Assembly (NCBI GenBank): GCA_002293605.1 | Contig: DBDO01000064.1 | Span: 5,231-10,763, forward strand | Length of the DNA: 5,533 bases | Source: Desulfovibrionaceae bacterium UBA930 | GTDB lineage: Bacteria > Desulfobacterota > Desulfovibrionia > Desulfovibrionales > Desulfovibrionaceae | Direction of reading: 5' to 3' | In this document: positions 1 through 5,518 of the stretch, in pieces | Layout of the letters: every line of letters starts with the position of its first letter | Numbering within the stretch: the first letter of the stretch is position 1 | Position numbers and translations under genes: made by a program | The notes under the pieces: model-generated | Told to the model about the DNA's origin: nothing | The model's input: the letters and a program-made list of their open reading frames with translations, nothing else | Database searches by the model: none

Positions 1-67
1 CTTTGCATAAGGCCTTGTCGCTATTGGGAAAACAGCCTGAAAAGCCTGGGGGCCAATTCTTTCAAGG

Positions 68-100
68 CTCCTAAAATTCATGGGAAACAACTTTTAGGGG
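68..100. repeat. Inverted repeat upstream of the nrfH promoter
   Basis: The arms CTCCTAAAA (68-76) and TTTTAGGGG (92-100) pair over nine positions, seven Watson-Crick in a row plus one G-T and one further C-G, around a 15-nt centre. Arm centres are about two helical turns apart and the repeat ends one base before the candidate -35 box at 102, the usual place for a dimeric activator to bind. It could instead be a hairpin ending an upstream transcript, since an open frame stops at 72-74, but no T-run follows. The operator reading is inference. Confidence 0.4.
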
Positions 101-101
101 A

Positions 102-130
102 TTGATTCACTCCGAAAAAAATGCTTTTAT
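102..130 (+). promoter_or_regulatory. Candidate sigma-70 promoter for nrfHA
   Basis: TTGATT (102-107) and TTTTAT (125-130) each match the sigma-70 hexamers at four of six positions and are separated by an ideal 17 nt. Transcription would start near 137, giving a leader of about 145 nt before nrfH. I looked for a sigma-54 site (GG, ten bases, GC with TGGCA/TTGC context) and found none in 1-280. The match is moderate, so the promoter is tentative. Confidence 0.35.
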
Positions 131-137
131 GTGTATA

Positions 138-150
138 CCACAAAATGTGG
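138..150. promoter_or_regulatory. Short palindrome near the expected nrfH transcript start
   Basis: CCACA (138-142) and TGTGG (146-150) form a perfect 5-bp dyad around AAA, lying directly at or after the predicted start of transcription. A site here could be a repressor operator or the first hairpin of the leader. It does not match an FNR or HcpR-type consensus as I know them. Five-base dyads occur by chance, so this is weak. Confidence 0.25.
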
Positions 151-197
151 AGAGTGTTTTTTGGGAGAACCATTTTCTGAACCGCACGTTCAGGCGG

Positions 198-256
198 GCG
201 AAGGCCGTTCGCGGCTTTCCGGTTCTGGGAGAGGGCCGGAAGCAATAGAGCTTCGC
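198..256 (+). promoter_or_regulatory. Structured nrfH leader with nested and alternative hairpins
   Basis: The helix GCGAAG (198-203) with CTTCGC (251-256) can enclose TTCCGG (217-222) with CCGGAA (236-241), the latter extendable by GC (214-215)/GC (242-243) across a bulged base. Two competing local hairpins use the same bases: GCGAA (198-202) with TTCGC (208-212), and GAAGC (239-243) with GCTTC (250-254). Mutually exclusive pairings just upstream of a ribosome binding site could be regulatory, but no known riboswitch class is recognised and G+C-rich leaders fold readily by chance. Confidence 0.3.
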
Positions 257-261
257 ACGCT

Positions 262-281
262 TGGGCATTAAGGAGAGCCCA
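262..281 (+). promoter_or_regulatory. nrfH ribosome binding site in a hairpin loop
   Basis: TAAGGAG (269-275) lies five bases before the ATG at 281 and fixes that start. TGGGC (262-266) can pair with GCCCA (277-281), placing the Shine-Dalgarno in a 10-nt loop and the first base of the start codon in the stem. The ribosome binding site itself is clear; a functional role for the 5-bp hairpin is inference. Confidence 0.7.
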
Positions 282-751
282 TGCAAAACAATTCCAAGCC
301 CAAAGGAAAGTGGTCTATCGCCCTTCTGGCCTTTGTGCTGGGCATGATTGCCATGGTGGGCGCGGGTTTTGCGGTTAAACGGACGGATCAGGCCGCGTTT
401 TGCGCCAACTGCCACGCCATGGGCGAGGCAGCCTGGACGCATAAACAAAGCGTGCACGCCCAATTTGACTGCAATGAATGCCATACCCCCGCTTCACTCC
501 CGGCAAAACTGCCTTTTAAGGCCAGCCTCGGGCTGCAAGACATTTACGTCAACACCTCTAACACGGTCCCGGATTTGATTCACACGCAGGCAAACATGAA
601 GGACGTTGTTCAGGCCAACTGCCGCCGCTGCCACCTCTCAACAACCATGAACGTGGCCATGGACAGCAAGAAGTACTGCACCGACTGTCACCGCTCGGTG
701 CCGCATGCAAAAAAAATCCCCATAGACAGAAGGAAGGCTGCCGATGTCTAA
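281..751 (+). CDS. nrfH: Cytochrome c nitrite reductase small subunit, tetraheme quinol dehydrogenase NrfH
   Basis: NrfH anchors the nitrite reductase in the membrane, oxidises menaquinol and passes electrons to NrfA. The 156-residue protein has one N-terminal transmembrane segment (about residues 12-32) followed by a periplasmic domain with four CxxCH heme sites at C41-H45, C64-H68, C114-H118 and C133-H137. As in D. vulgaris NrfH, the first site is CxxCHxM (M47, the expected axial methionine). K80 in LPFKA and D87 fall where the D. vulgaris structure places quinol-site and heme 1 residues. Length and single anchor fit the NapC/NirT family's short four-heme NrfH branch rather than NapC. The ATG at 281 has a strong Shine-Dalgarno. 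The stop overlaps the nrfA start by 8 bp, so the two are expected to be translated as a coupled pair. Family and pairing are very secure; residue roles are by analogy. Confidence 0.96.
   Translation: MQNNSKPKGKWSIALLAFVLGMIAMVGAGFAVKRTDQAAFCANCHAMGEAAWTHKQSVHAQFDCNECHTPASLPAKLPFKASLGLQDIYVNTSNTVPDLIHTQANMKDVVQANCRRCHLSTTMNVAMDSKKYCTDCHRSVPHAKKIPIDRRKAADV
731..737 (+). promoter_or_regulatory. nrfA ribosome binding site inside nrfH
   Basis: AGGAAGG (731-737) lies within the last codons of nrfH, six bases before the ATG at 744. It supports that start over later in-frame candidates; the start also preserves the full signal peptide. Ribosomes ending at the nrfH stop (749-751) would be positioned to reinitiate at 744. 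Confidence 0.7.
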
Positions 752-2369
752 AGCGCACACCACCATCATCGCCCTCTGTTGTCTGGGCTTGCTGACCCTC
801 GGCGCGGCCGGGTGCTCCTCTGAAATCGAGCAGCCCCTGACGCCCACCTACAAGACGGGGCTGGCCCGGACCGAACAAAACTCCTCGGCCTTTGCCAAGC
901 AATTCCCCGAGCAGTGGGCTTTGTACAACAAAAACACTCAGGGCAAGGATATCGCTATCCCGCATAACGATCCCGCCTATGTGAGCGAGGTGCTCAAAAC
1001 CGACACCAAGTACAAAGCCTCCTACCCCTTCCGCAAGCACGACGGCGTCAACGCCCCTATCAAGGGCAAGCCGGGCGCGGCCCAGCCCTACCTGAAAAAC
1101 CTCTGGTTGGGCTATCCTTTCAGCTGGGAATACAATGAAGCCCGGGGGCATACCTACGCCCTGTATGACATCCTGCACATCGACCGCATCAACAGATACG
1201 GCGAGCAGGCCGGTCTTCCCGCCACCTGCTGGAACTGTAAAACCTCCATGGTGCCCGAATGGGTCAAGCAGTACGGCGACGACAAGTTCTGGAGCATGAA
1301 CTTCAACGAGTTCCGCCCCGAGAACAAAATCAACATGCGCGACAACAGCATCGGCTGCGCCACCTGCCACAACCCCGAAAACATGGAGCTTGAGCTCTCC
1401 AGTATTCCCCTGAAGGACTACCTGGCCCGCTCCGGGAAAAAGTGGGAGAACCTGACCCGCAACGACAAGCGCGCCCTGGTCTGTGCCCAGTGCCACGTGG
1501 AATACTACTTCAACGAGCCGGATCACGGCCCGAACAAAAAGCCCATCTTCCCCTGGGACAAGGGCCTCGACCCCGTGCCCATGTACGGCTACTATGACAA
1601 CGTGGGCAAGAAAAAGGCGGACGGCAGCTTCGCTCAGTTCGCGGACTGGGTGCACCCTGCCTCCAAGACCCCCATGCTCAAGGCCCAGCACCCTGAATAC
1701 GAGTTCTGGTACAACGGCCCCCACGGCGCGGCTGGCGTCACCTGCGCCGACTGCCACATGCCTTACGTACGCCCCGATGGCAAAAAGAAAGTCTCCAGCC
1801 ATCAGTGGACCTCTCCCCTGCGTAACGATGGCATGATCGACAACGCCTGTCGCCAGTGCCACACGGATAAAACCGTGGAGTACCTGCGCGAGCGCGTGCA
1901 ATACACGCAAGACAAGACCTACACCCAACTGCTGATCGCCCAGGACCTGTCCGTAAAGGCCCACGAATCCGTGCGCCAGGCCATGGAATGGACCGGCTAC
2001 AAGAGCGCCGAGTTTGAAGCCAAGCTGGCTCAGGCCCGGGAAATGGTCCGCAAAGGCCAGTTCTTCTGGGATATGGTCTCTGCGGAAAACAGCGTGGGCT
2101 TCCATAACCCGCAAAAGGCCCTCGAAACCCTGGCCCTTTCGCAGCAGTACAGCCAGAAGGCCATTGAGGCCGCCATGGCCGCCACCAACTACGACATCGC
2201 CAAGACCCTCGAAGGCGATATCCATAAGCTGGTGCCGCCCATTCTGGAATGGTCGCGTGAAATGCAGATGGAACAGTCCAACCTGGATATGCACGTCTGG
2301 ACCAAGTACTTAAAGCCTCTGCCCAAGGCCCCGAAGATGTGGGACGAGCAAAAGCGCATCGTGCAGTAA
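744..2369 (+). CDS. nrfA: Ammonia-forming cytochrome c nitrite reductase, pentaheme catalytic subunit NrfA
   Basis: NrfA catalyses the six-electron reduction of nitrite to ammonium outside the cytoplasmic membrane, using electrons from NrfH. The 541-residue protein carries the diagnostic active-site heme motif CWNCK (C162-K166, lysine as proximal ligand) and four CxxCH sites at C205-H209, C247-H251, C334-H338 and C369-H373. Catalytic residues expected from the E. coli and Wolinella enzymes are present: R134 in RGH, Y254 after heme 3, and H316. The calcium-site residues E253, K313 and Q315 are also in place, so the enzyme should be active. The C-terminal part (from about residue 385) has the usual long helices of the dimer interface. 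The N-terminus is a signal sequence with a possible lipobox ending at C24 (LGAAGC), suggesting a lipoprotein; this is less certain because the -3 residue is alanine. It overlaps nrfH and is followed by a strong terminator, so nrfHA is a two-gene unit here. Confidence 0.98.
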   Translation: MSKAHTTIIALCCLGLLTLGAAGCSSEIEQPLTPTYKTGLARTEQNSSAFAKQFPEQWALYNKNTQGKDIAIPHNDPAYVSEVLKTDTKYKASYPFRKHDGVNAPIKGKPGAAQPYLKNLWLGYPFSWEYNEARGHTYALYDILHIDRINRYGEQAGLPATCWNCKTSMVPEWVKQYGDDKFWSMNFNEFRPENKINMRDNSIGCATCHNPENMELELSSIPLKDYLARSGKKWENLTRNDKRALVCAQCHVEYYFNEPDHGPNKKPIFPWDKGLDPVPMYGYYDNVGKKKADGSFAQFADWVHPASKTPMLKAQHPEYEFWYNGPHGAAGVTCADCHMPYVRPDGKKKVSSHQWTSPLRNDGMIDNACRQCHTDKTVEYLRERVQYTQDKTYTQLLIAQDLSVKAHESVRQAMEWTGYKSAEFEAKLAQAREMVRKGQFFWDMVSAENSVGFHNPQKALETLALSQQYSQKAIEAAMAATNYDIAKTLEGDIHKLVPPILEWSREMQMEQSNLDMHVWTKYLKPLPKAPKMWDEQKRIVQ

Positions 2370-2395
2370 CAGGCTGCGCCTGTCCTGCGTACAAC

Positions 2396-2431
2396 AAAGG
2401 CGGCTCCGCAAGGGGCCGCCTTTCCTCTTTT
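2396..2431 (+). terminator. Intrinsic terminator of nrfHA
   Basis: A 12-bp stem (2396-2407 with 2412-2423, one T-G pair) closes a GCAA tetraloop and is followed by CCTCTTTT. It starts 27 bases after the nrfA stop. Read on the - strand the same stem is followed by TTTGTTGT, so it may also act weakly as the end of the convergent lon transcript. Confidence 0.85.
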
Positions 2432-2432
2432 C

Positions 2433-2540
2433 TGTGGGGCTCCGCCCCACACCCCGTCGGGGGAAATAATTTCCCCCGGCCCCCTCAGTTTTTTCGGCGA
2501 TGGGCTTGTAGCCGGGAGTCCAGAGGGCAGAGCCCCTCCA
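2433..2540. repeat. Palindromic intergenic repeat element between nrfA and lon
   Basis: Three units sit in a row: an 8-bp-arm hairpin (TGTGGGGC 2433-2440, GCCCCACA 2444-2451), a perfect 9-bp-arm palindrome (2459-2467 and 2469-2477 around one A, extended by C2458-G2478), and a segment with AGAGGGCAGAGCCC (2522-2535). The last 14 bases recur in reverse complement at 5502-5515, near the other end of the window. GGGGCTC (2436-2442) and GAGCCCC (2530-2536) form outer inverted repeats. A T-run (2490-2495) follows the second palindrome, which could serve as a reserve + strand terminator. I recall similar palindromes scattered in Desulfovibrio genomes; this needs a genome search. No open frame here looks coding. 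Confidence 0.6.
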
Positions 2541-2554
2541 GCACCAATGCTCTG

Positions 2555-5119
2555 CTATTCTCCCTGCGCGGCAGGGGCGAGGCCCAGGCTTTTTTCCCTG
2601 CTTGCGGTGGAGGAGCGCCTGCGCGGGGCTGTTTTTTCAGCGCCGGACTTTGGCGCTCCCGAGGGCGTTGCCTGGGGGCGTTTTGCTTTGGCCTTGGAAA
2701 AGGCGAAATGCAGCACCTCTTCCAGTGTCTCCACCAGGTGCACCCCTATCTGGGCGAGCAGGTCTGAGGGAATGTCCTCCAGGTCTTTCGCATTCTGCCG
2801 CGGAATGAGCACATCGGCGATGCCGCGCCCGACAGCGGCCAGAATTTTTTCCTTGATGCCGCCCACGGGCAGCACGCGCCCGCGCAGGGTGATTTCCCCG
2901 GTCATGCAGAGGCTTTCCCGCACGGCCTTTCCGGTAAGGGCCGAGACCAGAGCGGTTGCCAGGGTCACGCCTGCGGAAGGGCCGTCTTTGGGTGTGGCCC
3001 CGGCCGGAACGTGCACGTGGATGTCCTGGGTGGTGTTGAATTCCGGATCAATGCCGAGTTCTTTCGCATGACTGCGCGCGTAACTGATCGCGGCCTGGGC
3101 GCTTTCCTTCATCACATCGCCGAGCTGGCCGGTCAGGGTAACGCCGCCTTTGCCCTGCATGGTAGAGACTTCCACATTCAGCACCTCGCCGCCGTGCGGG
3201 GTCCAGGCCAGACCTACAGCCAGGCCGGGCTGCGGAGTCTTATCCAGATCTTCATCCAGGTAGCGCGCAGCGCCCAGCAGTTCTTTCAGGGAGGCCGGGC
3301 TGACCGTGAAGGGGCCTTTGCCGCCTTCGGCCTTTTTCCGGGCAAGTTTGCGGCATACCGCGCCGATTTCGCGCTCAAGGCCGCGCACCCCGGCTTCGCG
3401 GGTATAGCCTCGGATAATTTCCTCAAGCACGGCCTTGTCAAAGCGGATGTCATTCTTTTTCAGGCCGTTTTCTTTGGCCTGGCGGTCCAGCAGGTAGCGC
3501 TCGGCAATGCCGAGCTTTTCCTGCATGGTGTAGCCCGGAATGCGGATGACTTCCATACGGTCCTTGAGCGGTCCGGGAATGCTGTCCAGATGGTTGGCCG
3601 TGCAGATGAACATGACCTTGGAAAGATCAAAGGGCAGGTTCAGGAAGTGATCGCTGAAGCTGTTGTTCTGTTCGGGGTCGAGCACCTCAAGCAGGGCGGA
3701 AGAGGGATCCCCCCGAAAATCCGAACCGATTTTATCCACTTCGTCCAGCATGATCACCGGGTTGCGCGTTCCGGCCTGTTTGATGCTCTGAATGATGCGA
3801 CCGGGCAACGCCCCCACATAGGTACGGCGGTGGCCGCGAATTTCCGCCTCATCGCGCATGCCGCCAAGGGACATGCGCTGGAACTGACGGCCCATGGAGC
3901 GGGCGATGGAGCGACCGAGCGAGGTTTTGCCAACGCCTGGGGGGCCCACAAAGCATAGAATAGGGCTTTTGGATTTGGGATTCAGCTTGCGCACGGACAA
4001 AAATTCCAGAATACGGTCTTTGACCTTTTCCAGCCCGTAGTGATCCGCATCCAGAATGGTTCTGGCCTTGACGATATCCAGGCGGTCGCGTGAAAGTTTG
4101 GACCAGGGCAGTTCGGCGATCCATTCCAGATAGTTGCGGGCAACACTGGCCTCGGATGATTCGGCATGCATGGAAGCCAGGCGTTTCAACTGCTTGTCCG
4201 CCTCCTTGCGGGCCTCGGGCGGCAGCTTGGCCTTGTCCAGGGCTTCAGCCAGTTCGGCGATATCATCGTCTTCGTTGGAAGGATTTTCGCCCAATTCCTT
4301 GCGAATGGCCTTGAGCTGTTCGCGCAGGTAGTACTCGCGCTGGGCCTTGTCCATGCCCTCGCGCGCCGTTTCCTGAATATGGGCCTGCATGGAAACCACT
4401 TCGGCCTCTTTGACCAGGTGCTCGTTGACCATGCGCAAACGCTCCACCGGGTCGAGCGTTTCCAGCAACTGCTGCGCTTCAACAATCTTGAGCCGCAGGT
4501 TTGAGGCGATGAGATCGGCCAGCCTGCCGGGGTGGTCAATGCTGCCAAGCACGTTGGTAATATCCGGAGAGGCCATGCCGCGCAAAGCGAGAATGCGTTC
4601 GCTCTGTTCGCGGGCGGTGCGCATCATGGCTTCCAGGGCCACGCTGGAGGGAACGCGCTCCGCCTCGGGCAAGGGCTGTATTTCGGCTTCCAGATAGGCG
4701 TTATCGTCAGTCAGGGCCAGGGCACGCGCCCGGCTGATTCCTTGCACCAAAAGTTTCAAGCGTCCGTCCGGCAGCTTGAGCATGCGCATAATCATGACCA
4801 CAGTGCCAAGCCTATGCACATCGTCCGGGCCGGGCTTGTCCTGCTGTTCGTCTTTCTGGGTGAGAATAAGCAGGTAGCGGTTTTTTTGCAGGGCCGCCTC
4901 AACGGCTTGCACGGAGGCGTCCCTGCCTACAAAAAGAGGTAGAATCGTGTAGTTGAAGAGCACCACATCGCGCACCGGCAATACAGGGAGGCGGCGGGGC
5001 AGTTCCGGATTGCTTTCAGCGTCGGAAGACCTTTCCGGCTCGTCCGGATGTATTTCAGCGGCGCTTTCCTGGGAAAAGGGGAAGGCATCGCTATTATCTG
5101 AACCAGGGGTATGTGTCAT
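2555..5119 (-). CDS. lon: ATP-dependent endopeptidase Lon (LonA type)
   Basis: Lon is a cytoplasmic hexameric AAA+ serine protease that unfolds and degrades damaged and some regulatory proteins. The 854-residue product has all family parts in order: the N-terminal substrate-binding domain (from about residue 40, beginning LPRRLPVLPVRD), a helical linker, and an AAA+ module with Walker A GPPGVGKT (392-399) and Walker B ending D459-E460. The C-terminal protease domain has the Ser-Lys dyad S715 (in DGPSAG) and K756 (in GGIKEK). It is intact and should be active. It is about 70 residues longer than E. coli Lon (784). The excess is an acidic, Ser/Pro/Glu-rich N-terminal leader (residues 1-39) and a basic, low-complexity tail (about 809-854), both likely disordered. 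The ATG at 5119 has GAGG six bases upstream and a good promoter behind it. The gene converges on nrfA and appears monocistronic within this window. Confidence 0.98.
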   Translation of the reverse strand: MTHTPGSDNSDAFPFSQESAAEIHPDEPERSSDAESNPELPRRLPVLPVRDVVLFNYTILPLFVGRDASVQAVEAALQKNRYLLILTQKDEQQDKPGPDDVHRLGTVVMIMRMLKLPDGRLKLLVQGISRARALALTDDNAYLEAEIQPLPEAERVPSSVALEAMMRTAREQSERILALRGMASPDITNVLGSIDHPGRLADLIASNLRLKIVEAQQLLETLDPVERLRMVNEHLVKEAEVVSMQAHIQETAREGMDKAQREYYLREQLKAIRKELGENPSNEDDDIAELAEALDKAKLPPEARKEADKQLKRLASMHAESSEASVARNYLEWIAELPWSKLSRDRLDIVKARTILDADHYGLEKVKDRILEFLSVRKLNPKSKSPILCFVGPPGVGKTSLGRSIARSMGRQFQRMSLGGMRDEAEIRGHRRTYVGALPGRIIQSIKQAGTRNPVIMLDEVDKIGSDFRGDPSSALLEVLDPEQNNSFSDHFLNLPFDLSKVMFICTANHLDSIPGPLKDRMEVIRIPGYTMQEKLGIAERYLLDRQAKENGLKKNDIRFDKAVLEEIIRGYTREAGVRGLEREIGAVCRKLARKKAEGGKGPFTVSPASLKELLGAARYLDEDLDKTPQPGLAVGLAWTPHGGEVLNVEVSTMQGKGGVTLTGQLGDVMKESAQAAISYARSHAKELGIDPEFNTTQDIHVHVPAGATPKDGPSAGVTLATALVSALTGKAVRESLCMTGEITLRGRVLPVGGIKEKILAAVGRGIADVLIPRQNAKDLEDIPSDLLAQIGVHLVETLEEVLHFAFSKAKAKRPQATPSGAPKSGAEKTAPRRRSSTASREKSLGLAPAAQGE

Positions 5120-5125
5120 GGATAG

Positions 5126-5129
5126 CCTC
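5126..5129 (-). promoter_or_regulatory. lon ribosome binding site
   Basis: GAGG on the - strand lies six bases before the ATG at 5119-5117. It is the only purine-rich site in range and supports this start, which includes the unusual acidic N-terminal extension; the next recognisable family sequence begins about 40 codons later. Confidence 0.6.
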
Positions 5130-5156
5130 GTTTAGGATATGGACTTTTCAAATGCT

Positions 5157-5184
5157 AAGATAAAACGCTTTTTACTTTTGTCAA
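5157..5184 (-). promoter_or_regulatory. Sigma-70-type promoter of lon
   Basis: On the - strand a perfect TTGACA (5184-5179) is followed after 16 nt by TATCTT (5162-5157), four of six matches to the -10 consensus. Transcription would start near 5150, leaving a leader of about 30 nt. No sigma-32 heat-shock hexamers at the right spacing and no CIRCE element (TTAGCACTC dyad) are visible, so control here appears to use the housekeeping factor. Confidence 0.6.
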
Positions 5185-5194
5185 AGCGTAAAAA
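5165..5194. promoter_or_regulatory. Overlapping inverted repeats covering the lon -35 region
   Basis: ACGCTTT (5165-5171) is repeated inverted as AAAGCGT (5183-5189) with 11 nt between. TTTTTAC (5169-5175) is repeated inverted as GTAAAAA (5188-5194) with 12 nt between. Both dyads straddle the spacer and -35 box of the lon promoter, where a repressor would block RNA polymerase. No known operator consensus is recognised; regulation by this site is inference. Confidence 0.35.
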
Positions 5195-5231
5195 TCAGGG
5201 GAGGCTGTGGAAAAAAACTTTGAAAGAAATT

Positions 5232-5257
5232 TGCCCGCTCAAACTCTCCCGGCAAAG
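5232..5257 (+). repeat. Direct repeat, copy 1
   Basis: These 26 bases match 5508-5533 with one difference (G at 5237, T at 5513). The last 20 bases are identical. This copy lacks the left arm of the hairpin that accompanies copy 2, so it looks like a truncated unit of the same repeat. TTTGCC (5230-5235) can also pair with GGCAAA (5251-5256). Confidence 0.75.
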
Positions 5258-5272
5258 CATTTGCCCAGATGA

Positions 5273-5300
5273 GTTCGCCTTCATTTCGCTCAGGACGAAC
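5273..5300. repeat. REP-like imperfect hairpin
   Basis: GTTCG (5273-5277) pairs with CGAAC (5296-5300) and the stem continues inward with one T-G pair and one mismatch. On the - strand the core reads CCTGAGCGAAATGAAGG, close to a hairpin repeat (CCTGAGCGnAGnCGAAGG type) that I recall from many bacterial genomes. A mobile or RAYT-linked origin is possible but not shown by this window. Confidence 0.4.
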
Positions 5301-5356
5301 GCAGCCAAAGCAGGCAGCCCCTGGCGAGAATCCGGCGGAGGCCCACAACACAGACT

Positions 5357-5494
5357 GGCTTTGTCATCAGTCAGAAGGAGGCTCTATCTTTTTTTATGAT
5401 ACTCTCTTGCAGTTTTTTACGTCCCCGTATATTTCTAAAAAAAACATAGATAAATTTTATAATCTATATAGAAGTTATTTCATATGACAAAGCC
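5357..5494. repeat. 11-bp perfect inverted repeat bounding an AT-rich segment
   Basis: GGCTTTGTCAT (5357-5367) recurs exactly inverted as ATGACAAAGCC (5484-5494), with 116 bp between. The enclosed DNA is about 24% G+C over 5381-5483, sharply below its neighbours. It contains a second dyad, ATAGAT (5446-5451) with ATCTAT (5462-5467). The layout resembles a miniature inverted-repeat element or a small insertion, though no target duplication next to the arms is evident. It could also be a promoter or small-RNA region. Confidence 0.45.
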
Positions 5495-5495
5495 C

Positions 5496-5518
5496 TTGAG
5501 AGGGCTCTGCCCTCTCAA
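5496..5518. repeat. 10-bp-arm hairpin at the right edge
   Basis: TTGAGAGGGC (5496-5505) and GCCCTCTCAA (5509-5518) form a perfect stem around TCT. A competing 6-bp hairpin, AGCCCT (5491-5496) with AGGGCT (5501-5506), shares its bases. The core GGGCTCTGCCCTCT (5502-5515) is the reverse complement of 2522-2535, so this belongs to the same repeat family as the nrfA-lon intergenic element. No T-run follows within the window, so it is not called a terminator. Confidence 0.65.

Noticed and set aside
1..74. Possible 3' end of an upstream gene (frame 3, stop at 72-74)
   Set aside because: About 23 codons are open to the window edge, but frame 1 (stop 103-105) and the - strand from 81 are also open. 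None gives a recognisable protein, so no partial gene is called.
1..280. Sigma-54 promoter for nrfHA
   Set aside because: I looked for GG and GC separated by ten bases in a TGGCA/TTGC context because sigma-54-dependent regulators are linked to nrf genes in some Desulfovibrio; no site fits.
558..2294. 578-codon open frame on the - strand opposite nrfA
   Set aside because: Its codons are in exact register with nrfA codons, so its stops would require TTA, CTA or TCA codons in nrfA, which are rare in G+C-rich genes. Its product is a His/Val/Gly-rich sequence with no recognisable domain, while nrfA carries every family motif.
1738..2452. Other - strand frames over the end of nrfA and the terminator
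   Set aside because: They run through a clear intrinsic terminator and the nrfA reading frame, and the products are Arg/Pro/Trp-rich, as expected of out-of-frame G+C-rich DNA.
3011..3958. 315-codon open frame on the + strand opposite lon
   Set aside because: It is again in codon register with lon, so its openness follows from lon codon usage. It has no recognisable domain and overlaps the Lon AAA+ and protease regions.
5139..5487. Small + strand frames upstream of lon, including a 17-codon frame from 5396
   Set aside because: No well-spaced ribosome binding site (the AAGGAGG at 5375-5381 is about 14 nt from the ATG at 5396). The composition changes abruptly within the frames, and they cross the lon promoter or repeat hairpins.
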